A stretch of DNA of 64,000 nt, from NCBI GenBank assembly GCA_963662175.1, contig OY759224.1:22639489-22703488 (forward strand), written 5' to 3'. Under the pieces are notes generated by a model, which saw only the letters and a program-made list of their open reading frames with translations, was not told where the DNA came from and did not search any database. Positions 62,635-64,000 of this stretch are shown here, one piece after another. This DNA comes from Aradus depressus. Lineage: Eukaryota > Arthropoda > Insecta > Hemiptera > Aradidae. Within the stretch, counting starts at the first letter, position 1. Each line of letters begins with the position of its first letter. Both the position numbers and the translations under genes were made by a program.

Positions 62635-62640
62635 CTGACT
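62635..62640. repeat. Right 6-bp target site duplication of the Polinton
   Basis: CTGACT, the partner of 44982-44987; the array unit continues with ATATCTATTAATGTTG. Confidence 0.95.
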
Positions 62641-63505
62641 ATATCTATTAATGTTGTTTGTATCTTGAACCAATAGCTGCTAAATGTTCTTTCTGCTTTG
62701 AAACCATAACTCCTAACGTTCTCTTGGTCCTGACTATATATGTATTAACGTTGTTTCTATCTTGGACCAATAACTCCTAAATGTTCTTATTGTCATGAAC
62801 CCATAACTCCTAACGTTCGCTTGGTCCTGACTATATATCTATTAACGTTGTTTCTATCTTGAACCAATAACTCCTAAATGTTCTTACTGTCCTGAACCCA
62901 TAACTCCTAACGTTCTCTTTGTCCTGACTATATATCTACTAACGTTGTTTCTATCTTGGACCAATAACTCCTAAATGTTCTTACTGTCCTGAAACCATAA
63001 CTCCTAACGTTCTCTTGGTCCTGACTATATCCATTAATGTTGTTTCTTTCTTGGACCAATAACTCCTAAATGTTCTTTCTGCCTTGAACTCTTAACTCCT
63101 AACGTTCTCTTGGTCCTGACTCTATATCAAATAATTTTATTTCTTTCTTGGACCAATAACTCCTTAATGTTCTTACTGTCCTGAACCCATAACTCCTAAC
63201 GTTCTCTTGGTCCTGACTATATATATTAATGTTGTTTGTATCTTGAACCAATAGCTCCTAAATGTTCTTTCTGCTTTGAACCCATAACTCCTAACGTTCT
63301 CTTTGTCCTGACTATATATCTATTAACGTTGTTTCTATCTTGAACCAATAACTCCTAAATGTTCTCACTGTCCTGAACCCATAACTCCTAATGTTCTCCT
63401 GGTCCTGACTCTATATCCAATAATTTTATTTATTTCTTGAACCAATAACTCCTTAATGTTCTTACTGTTCTGAACCCATAACTCCTAATGTTCTTTTGGT
63501 TCGAC
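62635..63505. repeat. ~95-bp minisatellite, right part
   Basis: Continuation of the array at 43440-44987 in the same orientation and phase. Units near 63100-63480 are more diverged (TCTATATCCAATAATTTTAT). Confidence 0.93.
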
Positions 63506-63539
63506 TTCGTAAATCGTAAATTATATTTCTGCGATTCTG

Positions 63540-63602
63540 TCTTATAGCTGTCGTGGACATGAGCCCGAGTCTCATAAGAGAGTCTTAAATATTGCCTACC
63601 TA
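63540..63602 (-). mobile_element. SINE fragment
   Basis: GTCGTGGACATGAGCCCGAG, then TCTTAAATATTGCCTACC, matches the reverse complement of the SINE body. The remainder, 63603-64000, shows no feature I can support. Confidence 0.65.
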
Positions 63603-64000
63603 ATTTTTTTTATTTACAACGTTCTGGAGTTAATGGTTTTCTTCGTTTATTTCTACTGCGTAATTTTGAGAGTGACTTTCTTATACGCTTTAACGCCAGT
63701 ACATATTGATTTTGGGCGAGGGGAAAGGGGAAGAGAGAGATCTGTAAAAACATGGTTGGTATGACAGCTATGACCTCAGAAAGGCCACACCACATATATC
63801 TTTGTTTGTCACAGAAACAGTTGTGAAACGTTAACGAAAATGATCATAACAAGGTCAGACAGATGGCAAATCTGTGTTTGTTTTAATCGACCTTCATCAA
63901 GTGAACATTATACTGATTTCAAATCAAAGATATTCTTCCTCAACCTCATAGAATATTAAATATATATGTATATATTATAGTTAACTATTTTATATATATT

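Noticed and set aside
63610..63795. 61-codon ORF with a hydrophobic then basic stretch
   Set aside because: No promoter, splice context or family. It is isolated in repeat-rich flank.

Overview
The window is animal, almost certainly insect, nuclear DNA. It is AT-rich and full of introns, with decayed non-LTR retrotransposons (R1, Jockey and CR1/L2-like), mariner, Tc1 and hAT transposons, a tRNA-derived SINE family and several minisatellites. A parasitoid-type hymenopteran fits the gene and element types, but this is inference. No bacterial-style features are present.

Region 1-41.3 kb. The only host gene I can support is a spliced odorant-binding-protein-like (PBP/GOBP family) gene on the + strand, from ATG 7278 to TAG 41313. 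Twelve small exons (840 coding bases, 279 aa) lie across 34 kb. A TATA box and signal-peptide exon are followed by two OBP domains whose exons have nearly the same lengths and phases (56/56, 36/36, 106/109), so the gene arose by internal domain duplication. The introns hold almost everything else: a mariner with a foldback insert, a 3.1-kb hAT with perfect 8-bp target duplications and its 1.1-kb internally deleted copy, a second small hAT, a Tc1 remnant, two palindromic MITEs that share a core but not their ends, SINE copies, and tandem arrays with periods of about 66, 69, 107 and 120 bp. Bases 1-7.2 kb hold retroelement fragments and foldback repeats.

Region 41.3-45 kb. A run of inverted SINE tails (41.9-42.85 kb) is followed by a minisatellite of about 95 bp (43.4-44.99 kb).

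Region 44,988-62,634. A complete, apparently intact Polinton/Maverick (adintovirus-like) element of 17,647 bp is inserted in that minisatellite, which resumes on the other side. It has 331-bp terminal inverted repeats that I read as identical, 5'-AG...CT-3' ends and a perfect 6-bp target duplication (CTGACT). Rightward genes are an unknown 270-aa protein with a canonical promoter and a 5'UTR intron, and a protein-primed-type family B DNA polymerase. Leftward genes are dUTPase, major capsid, a 59-aa protein, penton/minor capsid, adenain-like protease, PLA2-domain protein, a DUF8207-like protein, a small basic hydrophobic protein, packaging ATPase, retroviral-type integrase with chromodomain, a membrane-anchored BIR (IAP-like) protein, and small or secreted proteins of unknown function. 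Together these cover replication, integration, particle building, maturation and packaging; dUTPase and BIR look like host-interaction accessories. All reading frames are open, which suggests a recent insertion.

Region 62.6-64 kb. The minisatellite continues, followed by a SINE fragment and unassigned sequence.
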